DNA from: JAWPMT01 sp965215825
Lineage (GTDB): Bacteria > Bacteroidota > Bacteroidia > Cytophagales > Cyclobacteriaceae
Direction of reading: 5' to 3'
Assembly: GCA_965215825.1 (NCBI GenBank)
Contig: CBDCEM010000003.1
Coordinates: 496,001-560,000 of the forward strand
DNA: 64,000 bases
Below, piece by piece: positions 54,379-61,359 of this stretch (positions are counted from its first letter, which is position 1; each line of letters begins with the position of its first letter). A program made the position numbers and the translations under genes. A model generated the notes under the pieces. The model was not told the origin of the DNA. It made no database searches and worked only from the letters and a program-made list of their open reading frames with translations.

Positions 54379-55322
54379 TGAAAGATGTTTATCAAAAACT
54401 GGTATCAATCAATGTGAAGAGTGAATATTTTGGTGATGAGGCTGAAAGTTTTGTAACCATACAACTCACATCAGAATGGAATGAGCTGTTCAAAAGGCAT
54501 CATATAATAGGTAAGGGTACACAGAATGGCTTGTTTGTCTCGGCTACTCCTGAGGGGCGGGAACGTTTGAAAAATATCTCAATTGAAATGCCGTACCTCA
54601 CTTTCGAGTTGAACAGTAGTTTTCCGGGTATTAAGAATTTTGCAGCTGTTCAACAATATACCAATCGAACGACTCCTTATTTGGTAAGTTCTGAAGGAGC
54701 TGAGGGTTTTGATGACCAATATCTATTACCTGTACGAAGGTCCCTCGGAGCTTTTTACAATTATCCTACAGCCGTTATTACTCAAGTGCACTCCAATCCT
54801 CAGGAAGCCGTAGATATTCTTAGTGAGACGACTCTAAGGCCAGGAGACCGGGAATTCCCCTTATTACTTGCGGAATTTGTGGATGGTAAATACACCTTGC
54901 GAGGACGAGATTTCTATCTCGCTAAAAATGGCCTGAGACCTGGGCATTGCGCGATATTGGCCCTCAAACTATCGGAGATATTAGTTTCCGATGAAATTGT
55001 TAGGAAAGAACTGCAAATACCCACGAGAGAGGTCTATTTAAAATACTGGATCAATTCAACACATCATGATTTAAATACCCTATCTGTAAAAGATGAAGAA
55101 GGCAAAATTACTTTCGAATCTCAGGGTATCGGAGCTTACGGAGTGCTGTTTCAATCCAACACCAGGTTGAAACTCCTGCAGCAATCGCCTTATAACATTC
55201 GACTGGTCAATGGCAAGAAAAGACCACTGATCGATAAACTTCCTCTCGGCAATGCAGCAGAAATGAAGCCCATGGAGCAACAACCAGATGAATATTTTAA
55301 CGAAGTTTTTATAAATGTATAA
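54378..55322 (+). CDS. Unassigned 314-residue protein of the injection system operon
   Basis: The 314-residue protein has no signal peptide and no membrane helix. It begins MKDVYQKLVSINVKSEYF; the N-terminal part (1-120) has a beta-sandwich-like strand pattern, and the C-terminal part contains mixed helices and strands. I recognise no domain. It lies between the DUF4255 gene and the sheath gene, overlapping the former by one base and preceding the latter by 22 bases. Position suggests a cap, sheath-associated or length-control protein specific to this type of particle. Confidence 0.7.
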   Translation: MKDVYQKLVSINVKSEYFGDEAESFVTIQLTSEWNELFKRHHIIGKGTQNGLFVSATPEGRERLKNISIEMPYLTFELNSSFPGIKNFAAVQQYTNRTTPYLVSSEGAEGFDDQYLLPVRRSLGAFYNYPTAVITQVHSNPQEAVDILSETTLRPGDREFPLLLAEFVDGKYTLRGRDFYLAKNGLRPGHCAILALKLSEILVSDEIVRKELQIPTREVYLKYWINSTHHDLNTLSVKDEEGKITFESQGIGAYGVLFQSNTRLKLLQQSPYNIRLVNGKKRPLIDKLPLGNAAEMKPMEQQPDEYFNEVFINV

Positions 55323-55344
55323 TTCTTAACTCACTATCTAACTT

Positions 55345-56901
55345 ATGGCTTTATCATACAAAACGCCTGGCGTTTATATTGAAGAGAAAAATGCCTTTCC
55401 CAATTCCGTAGTAGCTGTGGCTACCGCGGTGCCGGCATTTATCGGCTATACCCGGAAAGCTGAAAAACTGGGTAAAGTAGTTACTAACAAACCCATTAGG
55501 GTTACTTCACTCGTGGAGTTCGAACAATTTTTCGGTGGGGCACCTGATTACAAGTTCAGTGTGGTTCCAAAGGATACAGATCAGGACAAAGACCTATTCC
55601 CTTTAGCAACTGCTACTGGAAGGACTGAACACAAGATCCAGTGGACAGGAGGTGTTTTTCGCCTGTACAATTCAATCCGACATTTTTATCAAAATGGAGG
55701 TGGTACCTGTTGGATTGTGTCTGTGGGTGGATATGATGGAGATGTGGCAAAAGCTCCAATGATGAAAGCGGTTGGTTCCCTCGAAGATGAGCCAGAACCG
55801 ACTATGGTATTGTGTCCCGATGCTTTAACCCTGGCTGATCCTTCGGAGTGTTTCTCCATCTACACAACGATTCTGGCACATTGTAAAAAGATGCAAAGCC
55901 GAATAGGCATATTCGATGTTCCCGGTGGAAACTCGGAAGTAGAATTCGATTCTCGTAAAGTAATTGGTGATTTTCACAACGGCATTGGCACAAATTTCCT
56001 TGATTACGGTGCTGCTTATTTCCCCTGGTTGGAAACCAATGTAGTTTCTGATCGAGAAATTACCATGCTAAATTTTGATGAATCACTTGGGCCATTGATA
56101 ACCCCGCCTGACCCTCCAGAATTAAATGCTGCAATAACCAGAGAGTTGAAGACGGTCGCAATTCCTGATAAGCCAGGGATGTATAATGTGACCCTGGAAA
56201 AAGATGGCGGAGAAGTGGAAGAGGAAGTCGATGAAGCAGGTTTACTTGCATCTGAAGCCAGATTACGGGGTGTGGCTCCGGTTTATAAGAGCCTGATTAT
56301 CAAAGAAGCGGTCAAGAAAATAAATCTGCTGCCACCTGCTCCTGCAATGGCTGGGATTTACACAGCGGTTGATAATACAAGGGGTGTATGGAAGGCGCCT
56401 GCCAATGTAAGCATGAATGCCGTAATGGAGCCCAATGTGAACATCAATAATGACCTGAACGATGACTTAAATGTGCCATTGAATGGCAAATCAGTAAATG
56501 CTATCCGTTCTTTTCCAGGACAGGGTGTGATCGTATGGGGAGCCAGAACTTTGGATGGCAATAGCCAGGACTGGAGATACGTAAACGTTCGTAGAACGAT
56601 GATCTTCCTTGAAATGTCTATTAAGGCAGCAGCGCGTGCTTATGTGTTTGAGCCGAACGATGCCAATACATGGATTTTGCTGCAAGGTATGATTTCGAAT
56701 TTCCTGAACAATGTATGGAAAGCAGGTGCACTTTTTGGTTCAACACCAGGAGAAGCCTACGATGTTCAGGTTGGTCTGGGTACTACCATGACGGCCAATG
56801 ACATTCTTGATGGATACATGAGAGTGACAGTTAGAGTGGCGGTTGTACGACCTGCAGAATTCATTGTGATTACGTTCCAGCAAAAAATGGCTGAGGCCTA
56901 A
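55345..56901 (+). CDS. Contractile sheath protein
   Basis: The 518-residue protein begins with YKTPGVYIEEKNAFP, the signature of tail-sheath proteins. It also has LVEFEQFFGG and YNSIRHFYQNGGGTCWIVSVGG in the N-terminal half. The C-terminal core has FPGQGVIVWGARTLDG, WRYVNVRRTMIFLEMS and later FEPNDANTWILLQG, the part that docks on the tube and contracts. One sheath gene is seen in this window. The middle region (about 220-310) looks like a surface-exposed insertion. It is part of an Afp/PVC/AlgoCIS-like injection particle. Confidence 0.96.
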   Translation: MALSYKTPGVYIEEKNAFPNSVVAVATAVPAFIGYTRKAEKLGKVVTNKPIRVTSLVEFEQFFGGAPDYKFSVVPKDTDQDKDLFPLATATGRTEHKIQWTGGVFRLYNSIRHFYQNGGGTCWIVSVGGYDGDVAKAPMMKAVGSLEDEPEPTMVLCPDALTLADPSECFSIYTTILAHCKKMQSRIGIFDVPGGNSEVEFDSRKVIGDFHNGIGTNFLDYGAAYFPWLETNVVSDREITMLNFDESLGPLITPPDPPELNAAITRELKTVAIPDKPGMYNVTLEKDGGEVEEEVDEAGLLASEARLRGVAPVYKSLIIKEAVKKINLLPPAPAMAGIYTAVDNTRGVWKAPANVSMNAVMEPNVNINNDLNDDLNVPLNGKSVNAIRSFPGQGVIVWGARTLDGNSQDWRYVNVRRTMIFLEMSIKAAARAYVFEPNDANTWILLQGMISNFLNNVWKAGALFGSTPGEAYDVQVGLGTTMTANDILDGYMRVTVRVAVVRPAEFIVITFQQKMAEA

Positions 56902-56954
56902 ATCACATCTTCTATTTATTGATTTATTGACTAAAATTTTAAAGAAATACGACT

Positions 56955-57440
56955 ATGGCAGGAGAAGCTCAAAGTCCTAGAGAAAATATGTGGCCGATCC
57001 CCAAGTTCTACTTTAATGTAGACATGGGATCTGATAGCGGCCTCGGAGAAGTTCCTTTTCAGGAAGTTTCGGGAATGGACATAGAATCACAAATCATTGA
57101 ATATCGGGCTGGAAATGACCCTCGATTCAGTGCGGCTAAAATGCCGGGTTTGGTGAAGTCCAGCAACGTGACCATGAAAAAAGGAATGTTCAAAGACGAC
57201 AATGCCTTCTGGGAATGGTATGGTAAGATCAAGATGAACACCATTGCGAGAACGACCATCACCATCAATTTACTGGATGAAGCGGGTGCACCATTGATGT
57301 CCTGGGTTTTGGAAAATGCATGGCCAACAAAAATTACAGTGACTGACTTGAAAGGTGACGGTAATGAAGTGGCCATCGAAACGATCGAGATCGTTCATGA
57401 AGGCATTACTCAGAATGGAAAAGGTAGCTTGAAACCATAA
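56955..57440 (+). CDS. Inner tube protein (gp19/Hcp-like)
   Basis: The 161-residue protein has the phage T4 gp19-type tube fold: FYFNVDMGSDSGLGEVPFQEVSGMD near the N-terminus (here split by charged residues), EYRAGNDPRF, then KKGMFKDDNAFWEWYGKI and a C-terminal AWPTKITVTDL followed by VAIETIEIVHEG. It should stack as hexameric rings inside the sheath and form the injected tube. It lies 53 bases after the sheath gene and is followed by a second tube-like gene 13 bases later. Confidence 0.95.
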   Translation: MAGEAQSPRENMWPIPKFYFNVDMGSDSGLGEVPFQEVSGMDIESQIIEYRAGNDPRFSAAKMPGLVKSSNVTMKKGMFKDDNAFWEWYGKIKMNTIARTTITINLLDEAGAPLMSWVLENAWPTKITVTDLKGDGNEVAIETIEIVHEGITQNGKGSLKP

Positions 57441-57453
57441 TAAATCCTGATCT

Positions 57454-58014
57454 ATGAATATCCCGAAACCTCAGATTCCGGGCATCTCAAGTATGCTCGG
57501 ACAAAGTTGGTATCCTCCAGCAGCTTTTCATTTCGCTGTATACCTGGTAGATGGAGCGATGCCTACAACGGCCTTTGGATTGGCAAAGGCTGCCTTAAAA
57601 GCTGCAATCGACAGCAGTTTTACTGATGTTTCCGGGATATCGGTTGAGTTTGATACAGAATCAGTCACTGAGGGAGGAGAGAATCGGTTTGTACATAAGT
57701 TGCCCGTGCGCACAAAGTACTCCAACCTGGTATTGAAACGAGGTTTGGTTACGACCGTTTCTCCTTTATCTCAGTGGTGTGCCAGTTCTTTTGAAGGCAA
57801 TTTGGCAGAACCTATTGAACCTAAAAATGTAGTAGTGGTATTGATGAATGAATACCGCTTGCCTTCCATTGCCTGGGCATTTTACAATGCATGGCCTGTC
57901 AAGGTTCAGATGTCGGATTTACAGGCGATGGAGAACAAATACGTCGTGGAAACCATGGAACTCACCTTTCAATACTATGAAACACTATCGTTAGCCTCGA
58001 AACTTAAAATTTGA
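57454..58014 (+). CDS. Second tube-like protein (tube initiator, Afp5/Pvc5-type)
   Basis: The 186-residue protein is a paralogue of the main tube protein: SFTDVSGISVEFDTESVTEGG, followed by LVLKRGLV and later AWPVKVQMSDLQAMENKYV with VETMELTFQYYE, all in the gp19-family order. It carries an N-terminal PPAAFHFAVYLVDG segment. In related particles this protein forms the first tube ring between spike and the rest of the tube. Its place just before the DUF5908 and LysM genes supports this. Confidence 0.88.
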   Translation: MNIPKPQIPGISSMLGQSWYPPAAFHFAVYLVDGAMPTTAFGLAKAALKAAIDSSFTDVSGISVEFDTESVTEGGENRFVHKLPVRTKYSNLVLKRGLVTTVSPLSQWCASSFEGNLAEPIEPKNVVVVLMNEYRLPSIAWAFYNAWPVKVQMSDLQAMENKYVVETMELTFQYYETLSLASKLKI

Positions 58015-58029
58015 AAACACTTTGCGCGC

Positions 58030-58179
58030 ATGCTTGAAATACGTGAATTGGTGGTAAAAGTGACGGTCATGGAGGATACCGACCGAGCAAAATCCAATGA
58101 AGAATTGGACAAAAAAGAATTAATCAGTGCTTGTGTGAAGCAAGTCCTTCGGAAACTGGATAGAAGGAAAAGAAGATAG
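58030..58179 (+). CDS. DUF5908-type mini-protein
   Basis: An ATG at 58030 gives 49 residues starting MLEIRELVVKVTVMED and ending in a basic tail (LDRRKRR). The I-E-I-R-E-L-V-V-K start followed by a basic C-terminus is the pattern of DUF5908 proteins, found between the tube and LysM genes in Afp/PVC-like loci. It is just 15 bases after the second tube gene and ends directly before the next ATG. It probably binds another particle protein; its exact role is unknown. Confidence 0.8.
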   Translation: MLEIRELVVKVTVMEDTDRAKSNEELDKKELISACVKQVLRKLDRRKRR

Positions 58180-58848
58180 ATGGCACTTACAAAACTGAAA
58201 TTACAGGCTTGCGAAGATGCTGCGTGTAAGAAGAAGATAGGTAGCGCTTTTTCGGTGATGTTCAATCCTGAAAAATACTCCCGCTCTTACGCAGCAGATC
58301 TTGAAGAAGTAAAAACCATTGGAGGGGTTGGGAAGCATGTATTTAAAGGACATAAACCGGAGACGCTGAAGTTTGAATTTTTGTTTGATACTACTGGTGT
58401 GGTAGCACCACCTGCTGGATTAAAAGGAAAGAGTGTTTCGGATATGCTTAAGACGTTCAGAGAGAGTTTTGCAGATATCAATGGAACCATTCACCGACCT
58501 CCCTTTATTCAGCTTTCTTGGGGTACCCTTGTCTTCAATTGCCAGCTCAAAGATTATACAGAGGACTACACCTTGTTCAAAGATGATGGAACGCCAATAA
58601 GGGCGAAGATCAATGCCTCTTTCTATGAGGTAATGGATGCTACGGAGACTGCCAGTAAAACAAAAACCAGTTCTCCGGACATGACCCATACCATTACTGT
58701 TTCCGCTGGAGATACTTTGCCGGCGCTTTGCGACCGGGTTTACAGTGACGTTACGGTATATCAGCAAGTAGCGAGGCATAATAGAATCAACTCATTAACC
58801 TACCTCAAACCAGGTACGGTGCTTCATTTTCCACCTCTTAAGCAATAG
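58180..58848 (+). CDS. Tube/spike connector with LysM domain (Afp7/Pvc7-type)
   Basis: The 222-residue protein starts with a beta-rich domain matching the contractile-injection tube-protein N-domain (FSVMFNPEKYSRSY, then FLFDTTGVV) over about 1-150. It ends with a LysM domain from about 170 (TITVSAGDTLPALCDRVYSD, then VYQQVARHNRINSLTYLKPG and VLHFP). In related systems this protein links the first tube ring to the spike. LysM may help attach to the spike trimer rather than to cell wall. The spike gene begins one base after its stop. Confidence 0.9.
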   Translation: MALTKLKLQACEDAACKKKIGSAFSVMFNPEKYSRSYAADLEEVKTIGGVGKHVFKGHKPETLKFEFLFDTTGVVAPPAGLKGKSVSDMLKTFRESFADINGTIHRPPFIQLSWGTLVFNCQLKDYTEDYTLFKDDGTPIRAKINASFYEVMDATETASKTKTSSPDMTHTITVSAGDTLPALCDRVYSDVTVYQQVARHNRINSLTYLKPGTVLHFPPLKQ

Positions 58849-58849
58849 T

Positions 58850-60634
58850 ATGGCAGCTTCACCGCTTGATAGCATTGGAAATACACTCACTTATGAAATT
58901 ACGGTGGGTGGAAAAGAGATCGGAACAAAGTATGCCGTCACATCAATTGAGGTCCATAAGGAACTTAATAAACTGCCATCTGCACTAGTGAAAATTGCAG
59001 ATGGAATCCCTTCCAAGACGGATTTTCCAATTAGTGGTGGGAAAGAATTCCTTCCGGGGGCAGAGGTAGAGATCAAGCTTGGCTATGACTCAAAAAATAA
59101 GTCGGTCTTTAAGGGAATTATCATGAAGCATACGATCTCTTCGGGAGAGGAGGGATCTAAATTGGTGATAGAGTGCAAAGACAAACTCACTAAAATGACT
59201 GTTGGCCGAAAGAATGCCTATTACGCCAAAAAGAAAGACAGTGATATTATCTCCACCCTGGTATCAAATGGTGGTGGAAGTGCCACGGTGAAAGCCACGA
59301 CCTATCAACATAAGAATATGATCCAGTTCAATGCCTCGGACTGGGATTTTATGCTCATGCGAGCAGATGCCAATGGAATGTTGGTCAATGTGGATAGTGG
59401 AAAGGCAACGGTAGAGCCTCCTGATACATCTAAAGCGGCGGACCTTGTGGTTACATACGGTAACAGTACAATCTTCGAATTTGAAGCGGAGATGAATGCG
59501 GAAGATCAATTGTCGAAAACCAGTAGTTATGCCTGGGCAGATGGTGACCAAAAAGTTGTTGATGGAGCAGGAAAGGCAAGCTTGAAAACTCCCGGAGACG
59601 TGACTTCCGGTAAGCTGGCAGATGTACTCGGAGTAAAAGAATACAACTTGCAATCGGTCGGGAACATGGAAGCGGCGGACTTGAAGAGCTGGGCTTCAGC
59701 CAAGCTCACCCGCGCCCAGTTGGCTTCATTTGTGGGCACAGTAAAATTTATTGGGAATGGTGCCATTTTACCAGGGGATATGCTGGAATTGGCAGGAATG
59801 GGAACACACTTTAACGGTAACGTCTTTGTCCGTTCGGTTACCCAACACCTGGAAGATGACTGGACCACTGAAGTACAATTTGGAGTTCCGGTTGATTGGT
59901 ACTTTCAAGAAAATCCGGATGCCGCTGCACCTCCGGCCGGAGGACTTTTGCCTCCCGTTGCGGGCTTGCAAATAGGTATTGTAAAATCAATTGAGAAGGA
60001 TCCCGACAATAATTTCCGGGTAGAAGTGAAGATTCCCATTCTTCAGCAGGATAAAGACACAGTATGGGCTCGTCTCTCAACCTTCTATGCCACCAACAAA
60101 TCTGGAGCATTTTTTTATCCGGAAGTCAATGATGAGGTTGTGCTGGGTTTTCTAAACGACGATCCACGATTTCCGATCATTTTAGGTTCGGTTCACAGTT
60201 CGAAACTGCCACCAGGAGAGACTCCAGAAAAAAAGAACGAGACTAAAGCTTTTATTAGTAAGGAAAAGATCAAAATAACCTTTGACGAAAAAAATAAGGC
60301 CCTCACTCTTGAAACACCTGGTGGAAATGAGGCAGTCATCAGTGATAAGGACAAAGGGATCACTTTAAAGGATCAGCACGGAAACAAGATTGTATTGAAT
60401 AGCTCCGGGATAGAAATCAACAGCACTAAAAAGTTGGTTTTGAAATCCGCGCAGGACACAGAAATTACCTCCAGTGCAAAATTGACGGAAAAAGGCTCCA
60501 TGGGAGTATCAGTTAGCGGAATGAAGATCGAACAGAAAGCGGACACAACCTTTTCGGCTCAGGGTAGTGCTTCGGCGGAATTGAAAGCGTCAGGTAATGT
60601 CACGGTAAAAGGAGCCATGGTAATGATTAATTAA
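58850..60634 (+). CDS. VgrG/Pvc8-type spike protein
   Basis: The 594-residue protein has a gp27-like N-terminal part (1-340) with SGGKEFLPGAEVEIKLGYD and IIMKHTISSGEEG. A gp5-type OB domain follows (about 375-450: IGIVKSIEKDPDNNFRVEVK, then PEVNDEVVLGFLNDDP and FPIILGSVHSSK). The C-terminal part is a beta-helix needle with GNEAVISDKDKGI, ITLKDQHGNKIVLN and further short repeats. It forms the trimeric spike that crosses the target membrane, tipped by the PAAR protein encoded 12 bases later. Confidence 0.95.
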   Translation: MAASPLDSIGNTLTYEITVGGKEIGTKYAVTSIEVHKELNKLPSALVKIADGIPSKTDFPISGGKEFLPGAEVEIKLGYDSKNKSVFKGIIMKHTISSGEEGSKLVIECKDKLTKMTVGRKNAYYAKKKDSDIISTLVSNGGGSATVKATTYQHKNMIQFNASDWDFMLMRADANGMLVNVDSGKATVEPPDTSKAADLVVTYGNSTIFEFEAEMNAEDQLSKTSSYAWADGDQKVVDGAGKASLKTPGDVTSGKLADVLGVKEYNLQSVGNMEAADLKSWASAKLTRAQLASFVGTVKFIGNGAILPGDMLELAGMGTHFNGNVFVRSVTQHLEDDWTTEVQFGVPVDWYFQENPDAAAPPAGGLLPPVAGLQIGIVKSIEKDPDNNFRVEVKIPILQQDKDTVWARLSTFYATNKSGAFFYPEVNDEVVLGFLNDDPRFPIILGSVHSSKLPPGETPEKKNETKAFISKEKIKITFDEKNKALTLETPGGNEAVISDKDKGITLKDQHGNKIVLNSSGIEINSTKKLVLKSAQDTEITSSAKLTEKGSMGVSVSGMKIEQKADTTFSAQGSASAELKASGNVTVKGAMVMIN

Positions 60635-60646
60635 AGAGAAGAGATT

Positions 60647-60946
60647 ATGCCCCCAGCAGCGAGATTAACGGATATGCACACTTGTCCCATGCAGACACCA
60701 GCAGTACCTCCCATCCCCCATGTGGGTGGTCCCGTGATTGGGCCTGGTGTGCCCACCGTATTGATTGGGAGTATGCCAGCCGCTGTGATGGGTGATTCAT
60801 GTGTATGTGTCGGCCCCCCGGATTCCATCGTCAAGGGTTCTGGTACCGTCATGATAGGCGGAAAACCTGCAGCCCGAATGGGAGATACCACAGCACATGG
60901 GGGAAGTATTGTATTGGGATTGCCCACTGTAATGATTGGAGGATGA
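60647..60946 (+). CDS. PAAR-domain spike tip protein
   Basis: The 99-residue protein starts MPPAARLTDMHTCPMQTP and contains PHVGGPVIGPGVPTVLIG, PAAVMGDSCVCVGPPD and KPAARMGDTTAHGGSIV, the standard PAAR/Zn-binding pattern with His and Cys ligands. It caps the beta-helix spike and sharpens the tip. It overlaps the gp25 gene by four bases (ATGA). No C-terminal toxin extension is present, so any cargo must be carried by another protein. Confidence 0.96.
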   Translation: MPPAARLTDMHTCPMQTPAVPPIPHVGGPVIGPGVPTVLIGSMPAAVMGDSCVCVGPPDSIVKGSGTVMIGGKPAARMGDTTAHGGSIVLGLPTVMIGG

Positions 60947-61359
60947 ACGAGGATCAAACATTTTTAGGTCGTGGATGGGGGTTTCCCCCCACATTTGAAA
61001 GAGGAGTGAGTGGCGTGAGGATGACAGAAGCGGAAGATGATATTCGGGAGAGTATTTGGATCATACTCTCGACCCGACCAGGTGAAAGATTAATGAATCC
61101 TGATTTCGGTTGTGGCATTCATCAGCTGGTTTTTGAAGAAATTAATACCACACTACAAACAAGATTGGGAGATCTTGTAGAAAGAGCATTGATTTTGTAT
61201 GAACCAAGAATTGAAGTGCTAGGTGTCGAAGTACATATCGATGATAAGCTTGATGGCCTTGTCAACATTGATGTGGCTTATAATATCAGGCAAATCAATA
61301 CGCGGTACAATATTGTTTACCCGTTTTACTTTTTGGAAGGAACTGATATTCAAAGTTGA
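60943..61359 (+). CDS. gp25-like baseplate wedge protein
   Basis: The 138-residue protein starts at the ATG overlapping the PAAR stop. It has the gp25/lysozyme-like baseplate features: LGRGWGFPPTF, EAEDDIRESIWIILSTRPGE (helix then strand) and RLMNPDFGCGIHQLVFEE, then a C-terminal strand segment. The EPR motif of gp25 proteins is conserved as YEPRIEV. It forms the sheath-initiating part of the baseplate. The TTG of the large baseplate gene overlaps its last bases. Confidence 0.95.
   Translation: MNEDQTFLGRGWGFPPTFERGVSGVRMTEAEDDIRESIWIILSTRPGERLMNPDFGCGIHQLVFEEINTTLQTRLGDLVERALILYEPRIEVLGVEVHIDDKLDGLVNIDVAYNIRQINTRYNIVYPFYFLEGTDIQS

Noticed and set aside
60799..60942. Upstream extension of the gp25 gene
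   Set aside because: It overlaps the PAAR gene in another frame with nonsense composition; the ATG at 60943 fits the ATGA overlap and family start.
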